From an uncultured Acetatifactor sp. (GTDB lineage Bacteria; Bacillota; Clostridia; Lachnospirales; Lachnospiraceae), in NCBI GenBank assembly GCA_910579755.1, contig CAJTVB010000007.1, positions 95,908-159,907 on the forward strand: a stretch of DNA of 64,000 nt. Direction: 5' to 3'. Position numbers and translations under genes: made by a program. Shown in pieces: positions 35,012 through 42,615 of this stretch. How positions within the stretch are numbered: position 1 is the first letter of the stretch; each line of letters starts with the position of its first letter. The notes under the pieces were generated by a model. That model did no database searches. It saw only the letters and a list, made by a program, of their open reading frames with translations, and was not told where the DNA came from.

Positions 35012-35749
35012 TTATGCCGACTGCAGAGGGAGCATTATTTCCGTGACAAAGACGCCATCTTCATCCTGCCGGTCTAAATAGCCGTGATACCGTTCCACCA
35101 CCTTGTCCACGCGCATGAGGCCGAAGCCGTGGCTTTTGCTGTCTTTGGTGGACAGATAACGCAGGCCCTGACGCCTTGGGCGTTCCTCCATGCCGTTCAT
35201 AATGTAGATATAGAGCTGACTTTTCAAAATGTCGATGTAGATTCGGATGAAACGATTTTCCGAGGCCCTGGTTTTCATACAGGCTTCCATGGAATTGTCC
35301 ATCAGGTTGCCTATGATCAGACACAGATCCACCTCCGAGACAAAGGGGGCAGGATTTTCGGGAACCATGGCTTTCGCTTCCACGGCGATTCCTCTGGCCT
35401 TAGCCAGGGAAATTTTGCTGTTCAGCACGGCATCAATCATCACATTTCCGGTTTTGATTACAGTGTCTACCGAAGTCAGATCCTTGTCCAGCTCATTGAG
35501 GTAAGCTTCCAGCGCCGTCAGATTTCCCATGGCCAGGTGCGCCTTCATAGTCTGGATATGACTGTGATAATCATGACGCCAGCCCCGGGTCTGCGTGTAC
35601 ATATTCTGTACCTCCTGGCAGTGCTTTTCCAGAAGGTCGCTTTGGTAATTCAGAGTACGTTTATCTACGGAAGCCTGAAAGGCACGGTAAAGAAAATAGG
35701 CTCCTGCAGCAAAAAGAAATGACACAACCGTCAGTATTAGGATTCCCAT
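35012..35749 (-). CDS. Short GHKL sensor histidine kinase (AgrC/YesM-like cytoplasmic part)
   Basis: A 245-residue kinase with only one N-terminal helix (ILILTVVSFLFAAGAYFLY). The phospho-acceptor is H59 in WRHDYHSHIQTMKAHL; the ATPase part has the asparagine box LMDNSMEAC and the late glycine motif SHGFGLMRV. AgrC-type kinases normally have a six-helix sensor part of about 200 residues; here it is missing, so signal detection must come from the single helix or from a partner, perhaps the adjacent exporter. It starts 3 bp after the regulator stop codon and forms an operon with it. Confidence 0.88.
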   Translation of the reverse strand: MGILILTVVSFLFAAGAYFLYRAFQASVDKRTLNYQSDLLEKHCQEVQNMYTQTRGWRHDYHSHIQTMKAHLAMGNLTALEAYLNELDKDLTSVDTVIKTGNVMIDAVLNSKISLAKARGIAVEAKAMVPENPAPFVSEVDLCLIIGNLMDNSMEACMKTRASENRFIRIYIDILKSQLYIYIMNGMEERPRRQGLRYLSTKDSKSHGFGLMRVDKVVERYHGYLDRQDEDGVFVTEIMLPLQSA

Positions 35750-35751
35750 AG

Positions 35752-36474
35752 CTATATCCCCCGCGAAAAAAATCGGATAAAGGCCTGATTGACCTGTTCA
35801 TACATACGTCTGCTTATGGGAATGGTGCTGCCGCTGTCTAAAAGGATATCTGTCCGGGTAATCCGGCGGATACTGCCGACCCTGCAGAGATAGGATCGGT
35901 GGCACCTGACAAAACCGCAGGAAGCCAGCTGCTCTTCCATATGTGTGATGCTGTCCGTGATTTCCAGCAGATCCACCTCTTCCGGCCGGGAACAGAGCTC
36001 CACGATGCACCCGTGTCCGCGGGCCTCGACGTAGGAGATGTGACGTTCGGAAACTTTTATGCTTTCATCCCTGCCATGCAGCAGGATAAAGGTTTCCTTC
36101 CGCTGCCGCTGGGCCGCCTTATCCATGCATTGAAAAATTTTTTCCCGGTTCAGAGGCTTCAGCAGATAGTGCATGGCATCCACCTCATAGCCTGAGGCCA
36201 GATAGTCGTCTATGCCGGTGGTAAAAACTATGGCGGTCTCATGGTCCCTTTCCCGGATTTTTTTTACCATTTCCATGCCGTTCATGGTCTTCATTTGTAT
36301 ATCCACAAACAGAATGTCGAAGGTTCTGTCCTCCTCCCAGGCAAAGAGAAAGCTTTCCGCACTGATAAAAGCGAGGATATCCACGGGCTTTCCGCGTTGG
36401 AGACTCCATTCCTGCAGATATTCGGCCAGATAATCGGTGTGAATTTTTTCGTCTTCTATAATTGCGATCTTCAT
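35752..36474 (-). CDS. LytTR-family response regulator (AgrA-like)
   Basis: A 240-residue regulator: receiver (acidic residues in AIIEDEKIHTD, phospho-Asp in LFVDIQMKTMNG, Lys in LLKPLNREK) and a C-terminal LytTR DNA-binding domain (ISYVEARGHGCIVEL ... FVRCHRSYLCRVGSIRRI). It is the first gene of the operon and likely acts on the direct-repeat site in front of the exporter genes. The family typically controls peptide-signal, bacteriocin or virulence genes in Firmicutes. Confidence 0.92.
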   Translation of the reverse strand: MKIAIIEDEKIHTDYLAEYLQEWSLQRGKPVDILAFISAESFLFAWEEDRTFDILFVDIQMKTMNGMEMVKKIRERDHETAIVFTTGIDDYLASGYEVDAMHYLLKPLNREKIFQCMDKAAQRQRKETFILLHGRDESIKVSERHISYVEARGHGCIVELCSRPEEVDLLEITDSITHMEEQLASCGFVRCHRSYLCRVGSIRRITRTDILLDSGSTIPISRRMYEQVNQAFIRFFSRGI

Positions 36475-36636
36475 TTCCTTTTATCTTATATCAATATACC
36501 CGGAAAAACAAGATTTTTGTATCCCCTTTTCGGAATTGTGTATCCATTGAAAATGAGGCTATAAATATGCATTGCAGGCGGCAGGCGTATACTTTATAAT
36601 CAAGTATATAATAACAGGATTTATGGAGATGTTAGA

Positions 36637-37179
36637 ATGGATGAAATTACATTAATAGAGCCCCAACAGAAGTATGCGGATGATATATGGGAATTCCGTC
36701 AAGAAATTTTAGAGTGCGATGTGGAGAGTGAAGACCAATTTGCAGGTTGCCTGTCGCTTGATGTAAGTAAATCTGTTAAAGAATGGATAAGAATATGTGA
36801 ACTTAGAAAATGCGAAAAAACGTGTGGGGAGTCTGGAACAACAGTTCCTTCTCATATGTACTTAGCTATACGCAGGAGGGATGACAAAGTTGTAGGTGTG
36901 ATAGATTTGCGTCATCATATAAATCATCCTATTCTTGGAACATGGGGAGGACATTGTGGGTATTCAGTGCGTCCTTCAGAGCGGGGCAAAGGTTATGCAA
37001 AGGAAATGCTTCGTTTAAATATGCAAAATGCAAAATCAATGGGAATAGAAAAACTTTTAATCACTTGTGATCTCAAAAACGCCGCCAGTGAAAAAACAAT
37101 ACTTGCTAACGGTGGCGTTTATGAGAATACTATAAATGTTGATGGACGCGATCTGAAAAGATATTGGATTACAGTTTAA
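36637..37179 (+). CDS. GNAT family N-acetyltransferase
   Basis: A 180-residue acetyltransferase. The acetyl-CoA site is GGHCGYSVRPSERGKGYAKEML, with the pattern R-x-x-G-K-G; downstream are the usual LLITCDLKNAASEKTILANGGVYEN strands, in which the Asn and Gly residues are those of the RimJ/RimL-like acyl acceptor group. The acceptor may be an amine of a small molecule or protein N-terminus. The gene is AT-rich compared with neighbours and stands alone, followed by a decayed frame, so it is probably acquired. Ribosome site GGAGATG. Confidence 0.85.
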   Translation: MDEITLIEPQQKYADDIWEFRQEILECDVESEDQFAGCLSLDVSKSVKEWIRICELRKCEKTCGESGTTVPSHMYLAIRRRDDKVVGVIDLRHHINHPILGTWGGHCGYSVRPSERGKGYAKEMLRLNMQNAKSMGIEKLLITCDLKNAASEKTILANGGVYENTINVDGRDLKRYWITV

Positions 37180-37182
37180 TAA

Positions 37183-37344
37183 TTAAATAAATTTCCGTTT
37201 GCAGCATCGCCAGATGAGAGCAAATTCAATAATTACATGGAAGTATATGCATTATTTTCAAACTTTATGCAGTAGGAACACTTTCCTGAAAAGGGAGTTT
37301 TTGTAAATCCAGATGAGCAATTTGTGCGCATCATGTTACCTTGA
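37183..37344 (+). pseudogene. Decayed reading frame after the acetyltransferase
   Basis: Starting after the acetyltransferase stop codon, the same frame reads as plausible protein (KFPFAASPDESKFNNYMEVY and, after one TAG at 37273-37275, EHFPEKGVFVNPDEQFVRIM) and ends in TGA at 37342. It has no start codon of its own. I infer the tail of a lost gene; the family is not recognised. Confidence 0.35.
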
Positions 37345-37363
37345 ACGGCGAAGCCGTGAAAAG

Positions 37364-37399
37364 TAACAAAGGACATGGTAATCACCACGTCCTTTGTTA
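37364..37399. terminator. Hairpin between rubredoxin and the acetyltransferase remnant
   Basis: Arms AACAAAGGAC (37365-37374) and GTCCTTTGTT (37389-37398) extend inward to a 15-bp stem with one mismatch and a 4-nt loop. It lies between convergent genes and can serve both. Confidence 0.6.
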
Positions 37400-37444
37400 A
37401 AATTTGTATCTGTCAGCCGGTTCTCTCAGTAAAGCCACGGCAGA

Positions 37445-37618
37445 TTAGTTGTAATTCTCGATCACGGGCTGGAACATGCTCTTGTCCACTCCGCATTTAG
37501 GGCAGCACCAGCCGTCGGGAATATCCTCAAAAGCTGTGCCGGGAGCGATGCCGTGTTCAGGATCGCCTACTTCGGGATCATAAGTATAACCGCAGGGGTT
37601 GCAAAAATATTTCTGCAT
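37445..37618 (-). CDS. Rubredoxin
   Basis: A 57-residue rubredoxin: YFCNPCGYTYDPEVGD, with C-x-x-C at the start, and WCCPKCGVDKSMF, with the second C-x-x-C (the extra Cys before it is not needed). The four cysteines hold one iron. Rubredoxin donates electrons to rubrerythrin and similar peroxide-reducing proteins in anaerobes. I start at the ATG at 37618 after AAAGGAGAC. It lies downstream of rubrerythrin on the same strand, but the two are now separated by 1.7 kb of inserted DNA and a copy of the rubrerythrin end, so they were probably once adjacent. Confidence 0.93.
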   Translation of the reverse strand: MQKYFCNPCGYTYDPEVGDPEHGIAPGTAFEDIPDGWCCPKCGVDKSMFQPVIENYN

Positions 37619-37682
37619 GATAATCAGTCTCCTTTTTTGTTTATTTTGTTGTTTGCCAGCTGCTGTGAACAGCAATACTTCC

Positions 37683-37769
37683 GATTAGCCAAAGTATCTC
37701 TTCAGCAGACCTTCGAAAGCCTTGCCATGTCTTGCCTCATCGCGGGCCATTTCATGAACGGTGTCATGG
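37683..37769 (-). pseudogene. Remnant copy of the rubrerythrin 3' end
   Basis: These 87 bases match 39364-39450 with one difference. On the minus strand they encode the last 27 or so codons of rubrerythrin (HEMARDEARHGKAFEGLLKR then YFG and stop). Weak similarity may run about 20 bases farther right. No start or upstream part is present. Confidence 0.9.
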
Positions 37770-37885
37770 GATTCGCACCAGCTAGGACATAATTATTGTA
37801 GTATTTACAAGGGCTTATGTCAAGAGGGAAGGACAACATTTAGGACAAATCAACGAAGTCTCCTGCATAAGCTGCTTGACTGTGT

Positions 37886-38074
37886 TCACGAAACACTCAC
37901 GTTTCTTTGTGTGTTGCGGTTTTTTGCCGCTAATCGAAATGCTTTTTCCATTGCAGGCGTAAGTTCAGGAGAATCTTCATCAAATACAATTTCTCTTTTT
38001 GCCGCTTCTTCTATCTGTTTGATTTGTTCCTCTGTTGGCTTCTGGTTTCTATCCAAAGTAACTGTCCGTATCAT
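37886..38074 (-). CDS. BrnA-like antitoxin of BrnT module
   Basis: A 62-residue protein, MIRTVTLDRNQKPTEEQIKQ..., with a basic N-terminus, an acidic middle (FDEDSPELTPAME) and a helical end. This is the shape of small antitoxins found after brnT in Firmicutes; a ribbon-helix-helix fold is expected at most. It overlaps the toxin gene by 26 bp, so its expression is coupled. In such modules the antitoxin neutralises the toxin and represses the operon. Assignment rests mainly on the partner. Confidence 0.75.
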   Translation of the reverse strand: MIRTVTLDRNQKPTEEQIKQIEEAAKREIVFDEDSPELTPAMEKAFRLAAKNRNTQRNVSVS

Positions 38075-38330
38075 AGTAAATGCTCCTTTCTGTGTTAGTG
38101 GCAGGTCTTGCCGATATTAGGCGAATATTTTCTTTTCGCTCTGTGTAAACAACAAACAATACATCATGTACCATGCCTATTGTATTATAGCGGTCTTCGT
38201 TTATACTATGTTCCACATCATATATTTCGATACGCTGTAAATCATTAAAGACAAGCATTGCTGTTTCAAAATCAATTCCATGCTTCTTTATATTCAGTTG
38301 GTTCTTTTCCTCATCCCATTCAAAATTCAA
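38049..38330 (-). CDS. brnT: BrnT family toxin
   Basis: A 93-residue RelE-like ribonuclease toxin. Family marks are FEWDEEKNQLNIKKHGIDFETA at the start, DVEHSINEDRYNTIGMV in the middle and the end motif RLISARPATNTERSIYY, where the Arg residues are catalytic in the family. It starts at TTG 38330, nine bases after AAGGAGAG; no ATG is near. The gene is AT-rich and precedes the antitoxin gene, as is normal for brnTA. It belongs to the island lying between the two rubrerythrin ends. Confidence 0.88.
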   Translation of the reverse strand: MNFEWDEEKNQLNIKKHGIDFETAMLVFNDLQRIEIYDVEHSINEDRYNTIGMVHDVLFVVYTERKENIRLISARPATNTERSIYYDTDSYFG

Positions 38331-38404
38331 TAGACTATTCTCTCCTTTTGGACATTTATAAAATGGGTAGACAGACGCTCAATATGGGAAATGCTATATA
38401 TTCT

Positions 38405-38416
38405 TAACAATTGTTA
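38405..38416. promoter_or_regulatory. 12-bp palindrome upstream of brnT
   Basis: TAACAATTGTTA is a perfect palindrome about 75 bases before the brnT start in AT-rich DNA. It may be the operator for antitoxin autorepression. The rest of 38417-38559 holds nothing I can assign. Confidence 0.3.
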
Positions 38417-38559
38417 CTATCTATATTTATTATATTAATCTTCATAGCAAAAAACAAGGTAAAAATGTGGCAATTTTCAAAGTATTGCTATTGTGTGTTA
38501 CTTTAAAGGCATCGGCATTATAACGAAGAAATGCGGCTGCCTGTTGTTCCGCATTATGA

Positions 38560-38787
38560 CTATGCGGCTTTTGAATAATCAATAATAGCAATTTCCTGCA
38601 TAAGCTGTTTTGCAATATTGACAAGGCTTTCAAGCTGTTTTGCAACTTCGTTGGAATAATATTTTTCGCCGCATTGCTCACATTCTTCACAGGGAACATT
38701 TTTAATGATAATAATACAGTTTTTATAATTTACTACATGAGTTGTGAAAGATGAAAGTGTGGTTTTGCATTTACAATACATACACAT
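38560..38787 (-). CDS. YgiT/MqsA-type zinc-finger antitoxin
   Basis: A 75-residue protein with two C-x-x-C zinc ligands (MYCKCKT, in which C-x-x-C is CMYC at the start, and CEECEQCGEKYYSNE), the central TTHVVNYKNCIIIIKNVP strand and a C-terminal helix. These are the marks of the YgiT/MqsA N-terminal zinc domain; the HTH_3 half found in MqsA itself is missing, as in many partners of DUF4258 toxins. It begins 2 bases after the toxin gene stop codon. The toxin reading frame in front of it is broken, so this antitoxin may persist as an orphan. Confidence 0.8.
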   Translation of the reverse strand: MCMYCKCKTTLSSFTTHVVNYKNCIIIIKNVPCEECEQCGEKYYSNEVAKQLESLVNIAKQLMQEIAIIDYSKAA

Positions 38788-38789
38788 AA

Positions 38790-39106
38790 TTATTGGCCCT
38801 TCCTTGTTTTTAAATCCTTTTCAAATTTATCTGTATTTGGATAATATACTGTTATAAAAAATAGAGTGCTGTTATCTGAACCAACAACAATATGCAATAT
38901 TTTGTTTTCTTTTGTGCGTCCGAAAATCAGACAACTGGGATGCGGAAAATCGTCCGGATAATCTTCAATGATTTCTCCTGTCTGTAAGCAGGATTCTACA
39001 CACTGATACTTATATCTCTTTCCTGCATTCTCTCTAAACAATGCTTTGCCCATTTTATATTAGAATCAGAAGCATTATATAACCTTTGAAGTTGTTTTAT
39101 ATCCAT
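38790..39106 (-). pseudogene. DUF4258 toxin gene with a one-base frameshift
   Basis: From ATG 39106 the frame reads MDIKQLQRLYNASDSNIKW, then AKHCLERMQERDISIS, and stops at a TAG. The continuation lies one frame off: VESCLQTGEIIEDYPDDFPH, then PSCLIFGRTKENKILHIVVG and on to the normal stop at 38790. Joining the two needs one missing base at about 39000-39002 (reading ATC AGT G-T GTA), which would give ISDVESC. A DUF4258/RelE-like mRNA-cleaving toxin is expected from the C-terminal half and from the YgiT-type partner. A start inside the second frame at 39053 would give an 87-residue product lacking the true N-terminus. Confidence 0.8.
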
Positions 39107-39299
39107 ATCCGCACTTTCTGTTCGCTTGCTTATAAATATTATACACCATTTCAGCAGGTAATAAAATAGGCAGCGGCATTATGGAAATAGAAATGCTGCT
39201 GCCTAAGATGTAAAATTGGCGATGTCGATAAAGGCTTGAAAATAGGGCATTTATGGGGAGAATAAGAGAGTAACAAAGGACAACAAAAGGACAATCAAA

Positions 39300-39331
39300 A
39301 AGGGAACAAACCATTTCTGGTTCATTCCCTT
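39300..39331. terminator. Hairpin at the right edge of the toxin-antitoxin island
   Basis: AAGGGAA-CA-AACC and GGTT-CA-TTCCCTT pair as 7 + 4 bp around a 2x2 internal loop, with a 6-nt loop. It lies between the rubrerythrin stop and the toxin module. The 39107-39299 interval contains no gene I can support. Confidence 0.5.
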
Positions 39332-39363
39332 AATGTTAAAAATCCTTTAAAATCCGGCGTTCT

Positions 39364-39450
39364 GATTAGCCAAAGTATCTCTTCAGCAGACCTTCGAAAG
39401 CCTTGCCATGTCTGGCCTCATCGCGGGCCATTTCATGAACGGTGTCATGG
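39364..39450. repeat. Right copy of 87-bp direct repeat (rubrerythrin end)
   Basis: Identical to 37683-37769 except for one base, in the same orientation, 1681 bp away. The two copies bound the AT-rich toxin-antitoxin island. Confidence 0.9.
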
Positions 39451-39905
39451 ATCGCATCCAGGCCCAGCTCCTTGGCTCTCTTTGCCAGATCCACCTTGCC
39501 TGCGGTAGCGCCGTTCTCAGCGTCAACTCTCATCTGCAAATTCTTCTTGGTGGAGTCGGTTACCACCTCGCCCAGCAGCTCTGCAAACTTGGCAGCGTGC
39601 TCGGCCTCCTCATAAGCGGCCTTCTCATAATACATACCTACCTCAGGATAGCCTTCTCTGTGGGCAACTCTTGCCATAGCCAGATACATACCCACCTCGG
39701 AGCACTCGCCCTCAAAGTTTGCGCGCAGATCCGCGATAATATCCTCGCGCACACCCTGTGCAACGCCTACCACATGCTCGGCAGCCCAGGTCTTCTCGCC
39801 GGCCTGAACGGTAAATTTCTCGGCGGGAGCGTGGCATACGGGGCACTCGGCGGGAGCGGAATCACCCTCGTGAACATAGCCGCATACTTGACATACATAC
39901 TTCAT
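39366..39905 (-). CDS. Reverse rubrerythrin
   Basis: A 179-residue non-haem iron protein with the rubredoxin-like domain first (YVCQVCGYVHEGD and CPVCHAPAEKF; two C-x-x-C pairs) and the ferritin-like diiron domain after it (about 45-179; E-rich helices NFEGECSEVGMYLAMARVA, YEKAAYEEAEHAAKFAELL, and DEARHGKAFEG). This order is that of the 'reverse' rubrerythrins of clostridia, which reduce peroxide and oxygen with NADH-derived electrons through rubredoxin. It lies just downstream of perR and upstream (originally adjacent) of rubredoxin. Its last 87 bases occur again at 37683. Confidence 0.93.
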   Translation of the reverse strand: MKYVCQVCGYVHEGDSAPAECPVCHAPAEKFTVQAGEKTWAAEHVVGVAQGVREDIIADLRANFEGECSEVGMYLAMARVAHREGYPEVGMYYEKAAYEEAEHAAKFAELLGEVVTDSTKKNLQMRVDAENGATAGKVDLAKRAKELGLDAIHDTVHEMARDEARHGKAFEGLLKRYFG

Positions 39906-39941
39906 AGATTTTGATCTCCTTTTCTTATATATATTTGAAAG

Positions 39942-40340
39942 CTATGAAAGCTTTTCTGACTTCGCGCAATTTCCGCAGGAACCGTAAAAATAGGTTACAT
40001 GCCCTGCGATCCGTCCATTGAAGCCTGCGCCTGCCAGCTCTGTGATTCCTTCGATGCTGTCCATTTCCAGATCGATCACAGCGCCGCATTCAGTACAGAC
40101 AAAATGATAATGGGGGCTGGTATCGGCGTCAAAATGATCCACGCCGTCTCCCACGCGCAGCCGTCTGATCTCACCCATATCGGCCAGCAGCGTTAAATTC
40201 CGGTACACGGTGCCCAGGCTGATATTAGGGTTTTGCTGCCGTACATTCATATAGACAATGTCGGCAGTGGGATGATCCTTTCTGGACTTCAGGAAAGCCT
40301 TAATCATTTCCCGCTGTCTGCTGTGCTTGATGGCCGCCAT
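39942..40340 (-). CDS. perR: PerR/Fur-family peroxide regulator
   Basis: A 132-residue Fur-family repressor: winged-helix part (KHSRQREMIKAFLKSRKDHPTADIVY, then NISLGTVYRNLTLLADMGEI) and metal-binding dimer part (HFDADTSPHYHFVCTECGAVIDL, and a second C-x-x-C YGSCGNCAKS) giving the structural zinc site. The Asp-His-rich segment DHFDADTSPHYHF suits a PerR-type sensor that is oxidised by peroxide. Start ATG 40340 after AAGGAGGAGAA. It is followed by rubrerythrin 37 bases on and has a palindromic operator in front, so it probably controls its own transcript, rubrerythrin and rubredoxin. PerR rather than Fur is inferred from that context. Confidence 0.88.
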   Translation of the reverse strand: MAAIKHSRQREMIKAFLKSRKDHPTADIVYMNVRQQNPNISLGTVYRNLTLLADMGEIRRLRVGDGVDHFDADTSPHYHFVCTECGAVIDLEMDSIEGITELAGAGFNGRIAGHVTYFYGSCGNCAKSEKLS

Positions 40341-40353
40341 TTCTCCTCCTTCA

Positions 40354-40376
40354 ATATCAGTAATCGTTACTGATAT
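40354..40376. promoter_or_regulatory. PerR/Fur-type operator
   Basis: A perfect palindrome with 10-bp arms ATATCAGTAA / TTACTGATAT and a 3-bp centre lies 13 bases before the perR start. AT-rich inverted repeats of this size are Fur-family boxes. Confidence 0.7.
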
Positions 40377-40600
40377 CATTATACAGGACTTTGATGGTTT
40401 GTCAACTGTTTTTTAAAATATATAAAAGCATATGGGAGTGTAAAGATTGTGATTAGTAATATGCGCATGTGGCTGTGAACGGCAGCTGGTTCATTTTATG
40501 TGATGTTATCACAGATGAAGATGTAAAAGCAGGGTATACTGTATTTAAAAATCCGGCAGTCCGGAAAAACCAGGACGGCGGAAATCCAGGAGGTACACAT

Positions 40601-40921
40601 ATGGGACTTTTAAGTTTTCTCAACAATCCAGATATTAATCAGGGCATTCAGGAATATAAAACGATTCCAGGCGCCGTATTGCTGGATGTACGCACACCTG
40701 AGGAATATGAGGAGGGCCATATTCCCGGCAGCCGCAATATTCCGGTTCAGTCCATGGAGACTGTGGAAAGTGTGGTGCGCAGGAAGGACATCCCTGTTTT
40801 TGTATATTGCTACAGCGGCGCAAGAAGCCATCGGGCGGCAAGAATGCTTGGCAGGATGGGGTACACGGATGTAAGGGACCTGGGGGGTATTGCCGGTTAT
40901 TCAGGAAAGGTGGAAAGGTAA
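40601..40921 (+). CDS. Rhodanese-like sulfurtransferase
   Basis: A 106-residue single rhodanese domain: GAVLLDVRTPEEYEEGHIPGSRNIPV, then the active-site loop VYCYSGARSHRAARML with the catalytic Cys, and LGGIAGYSG near the end. It carries persulfide sulfur. ATG 40601 follows GGAGGTACAC. Its stop codon TAA overlaps the ATG of the CoA-disulfide reductase by one base, so both work in one operon, probably in thiol or sulfane-sulfur handling. The 220 bases before it contain a promoter region but no other gene. Confidence 0.93.
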   Translation: MGLLSFLNNPDINQGIQEYKTIPGAVLLDVRTPEEYEEGHIPGSRNIPVQSMETVESVVRRKDIPVFVYCYSGARSHRAARMLGRMGYTDVRDLGGIAGYSGKVER

Positions 40922-42615
40922 TGAAAGTGGTAATTGTAGGCGGTGTGGCCGGAGGCGCCACTGCCGCGGCCAGAATCCGCAGGCTGGATGAAAATGCGGA
41001 GATTGTCGTCTTTGAGAGGTCAGGATATATTTCCTACGCAAATTGTGGTCTGCCCTATTATATCGGGGACATGATCACGGATTCGGAGGCGTTGACTCTT
41101 CAGACGCCGGAGAGCTTTTGGAGAAGATTTCGGGTGGAAATGAAGGTGCGGCACGAGGTGACGGCCATTCATCGAGATCGGAAGGTCGTCTCCGTACAGG
41201 AGCTGGATACTGGCAGGGAATTTGAAGAAAGCTATGATAAGCTGATCCTTTCGCCTGGAGCACGGCCCACAAAGCCGAAGCTGCCCGGTGCCGGTATACA
41301 AAAGCTTTTTACCCTTCGGACGGTAGAGGACACTTTCCGGATCAAGGAGTATATCGAGAAAAATCATCCCGGTTCCGCGGTGCTGGCCGGGGGCGGATTT
41401 ATCGGTCTGGAGCTGGCGGAAAACCTGCGGGAACTGGGGATGGAAGTCACCATTGTCCAGAGGCCCCGTCAGCTGATGAACCCTTTTGATCCGGATATGG
41501 CATCCTTTATTCACGCCCAGATGCGCAAAGCCGGGGTGAGGCTTGCGCTGGGGCATACGGTGGAAGGCTTTGAAGAGAGAGACGGCGGTGTAGATGTGCT
41601 GCTGAAGGAGGAGGCGCCTCTTCATGGGGATATGGTAATTGTGGCCATCGGCGTCACTCCTGATACACAGCTGGCGAAGGAAGCCGGTTTGAAGCTGGGA
41701 ATCCGGGACAGTATTGTGGTGGATGATGGTATGAGAACCTCCGATCCGGATATTTATGCCGTGGGCGATGCGGTGCAGGTCAGACACGCAGTGACAGGGC
41801 AGGATGCTTTGATTTCGCTGGCGGGGCCAGCCAATAAGCAGGGGCGCATAGCCGCGGATAATATCTGCGGCGGCGCCAGCCGGTATCAGGGCAGCCAGGG
41901 AAGCTCCATCATCAAGGTATTTGAAATGACAGCTGCCGTCACGGGCATTAATGAGACCAATGCCAGGAAGGCAGGGCTCCAGGTGGATAAGGTAATTCTT
42001 TCACCCATGAGCCATGCGGGCTATTATCCCGGCGGCAGGCTGATGACCATGAAGGTGGTTTTTGAAAGAGAAACCTTTCGTCTGTTGGGGGCTCAGATCA
42101 TAGGCTTTGAGGGTGTGGACAAGCGCATCGATGTGCTGGCGTCAGCCATTCATGGAGGGATGACTGCCATTGAACTCAAGGACCTGGATTTGGCCTATGC
42201 GCCGCCTTATTCTTCCGCCAAGGATCCGGTAAATATGGCGGGCTTTATGGTGGAAAATATAGCAAAGGGATTGGTAAAGCAGTTCCATGTGGAGGATGTA
42301 GAGAAAATTCCACGGGACAAAAGTGTGACGCTGTTGGATGTGCGGACGGCGGAAGAGTATGCAAAGGGACATGTGGAGGGCTTTTACAACATACCGGTAG
42401 ATGAGCTGAGAGATCGGCTGAAAGAGCTTGAACCGGGTAAAAGGGTGTATCTGATTTGCCAGAGCGGCCTGCGCAGCTACATTGCCGCCCGGATTCTGGA
42501 GGAAAATGGTTATGAGGCCTGTCATCTGGCCGGAGGCTTTCGTTTTTATGATGCGGTGATGAATGACCGCGGGCTGATTGATTCAGCGGCTCCCTGCGGT
42601 ATGGACCAGGGATAG
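40921..42615 (+). CDS. CoA-disulfide reductase with C-terminal rhodanese domain
   Basis: A 564-residue FAD/NAD(P)H oxidoreductase (pyridine nucleotide-disulfide class). Visible: FAD loop VVGGVAGGATAAARIRR, the single redox cysteine in ISYANCGLPYYIGD, the NAD(P) loop VLAGGGFIGLELAENL, the second FAD motif DIYAVGDAV, and a C-terminal rhodanese domain (about 460-555, VTLLDVRTAEEYAKGHVEG, active-site loop LICQSGLRSYIAAR). Such CoADR-RHD fusions reduce CoA disulfide, CoA persulfide or polysulfide. It is coupled to a separate rhodanese upstream and overlaps by 33 bp the end of the convergent Crp/Fnr-type gene. Confidence 0.92.
   Translation: MKVVIVGGVAGGATAAARIRRLDENAEIVVFERSGYISYANCGLPYYIGDMITDSEALTLQTPESFWRRFRVEMKVRHEVTAIHRDRKVVSVQELDTGREFEESYDKLILSPGARPTKPKLPGAGIQKLFTLRTVEDTFRIKEYIEKNHPGSAVLAGGGFIGLELAENLRELGMEVTIVQRPRQLMNPFDPDMASFIHAQMRKAGVRLALGHTVEGFEERDGGVDVLLKEEAPLHGDMVIVAIGVTPDTQLAKEAGLKLGIRDSIVVDDGMRTSDPDIYAVGDAVQVRHAVTGQDALISLAGPANKQGRIAADNICGGASRYQGSQGSSIIKVFEMTAAVTGINETNARKAGLQVDKVILSPMSHAGYYPGGRLMTMKVVFERETFRLLGAQIIGFEGVDKRIDVLASAIHGGMTAIELKDLDLAYAPPYSSAKDPVNMAGFMVENIAKGLVKQFHVEDVEKIPRDKSVTLLDVRTAEEYAKGHVEGFYNIPVDELRDRLKELEPGKRVYLICQSGLRSYIAARILEENGYEACHLAGGFRFYDAVMNDRGLIDSAAPCGMDQG

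Noticed and set aside
38442..38699. 85-codon frame overlapping the YgiT-type antitoxin
   Set aside because: The antitoxin frame has the conserved zinc cysteines; this is the same DNA out of frame.
39075..39314. 79-codon hydrophobic frame on the minus strand
   Set aside because: No ribosome site, it spans a hairpin and overlaps the start of the toxin gene; no protein character beyond AT-rich bias.
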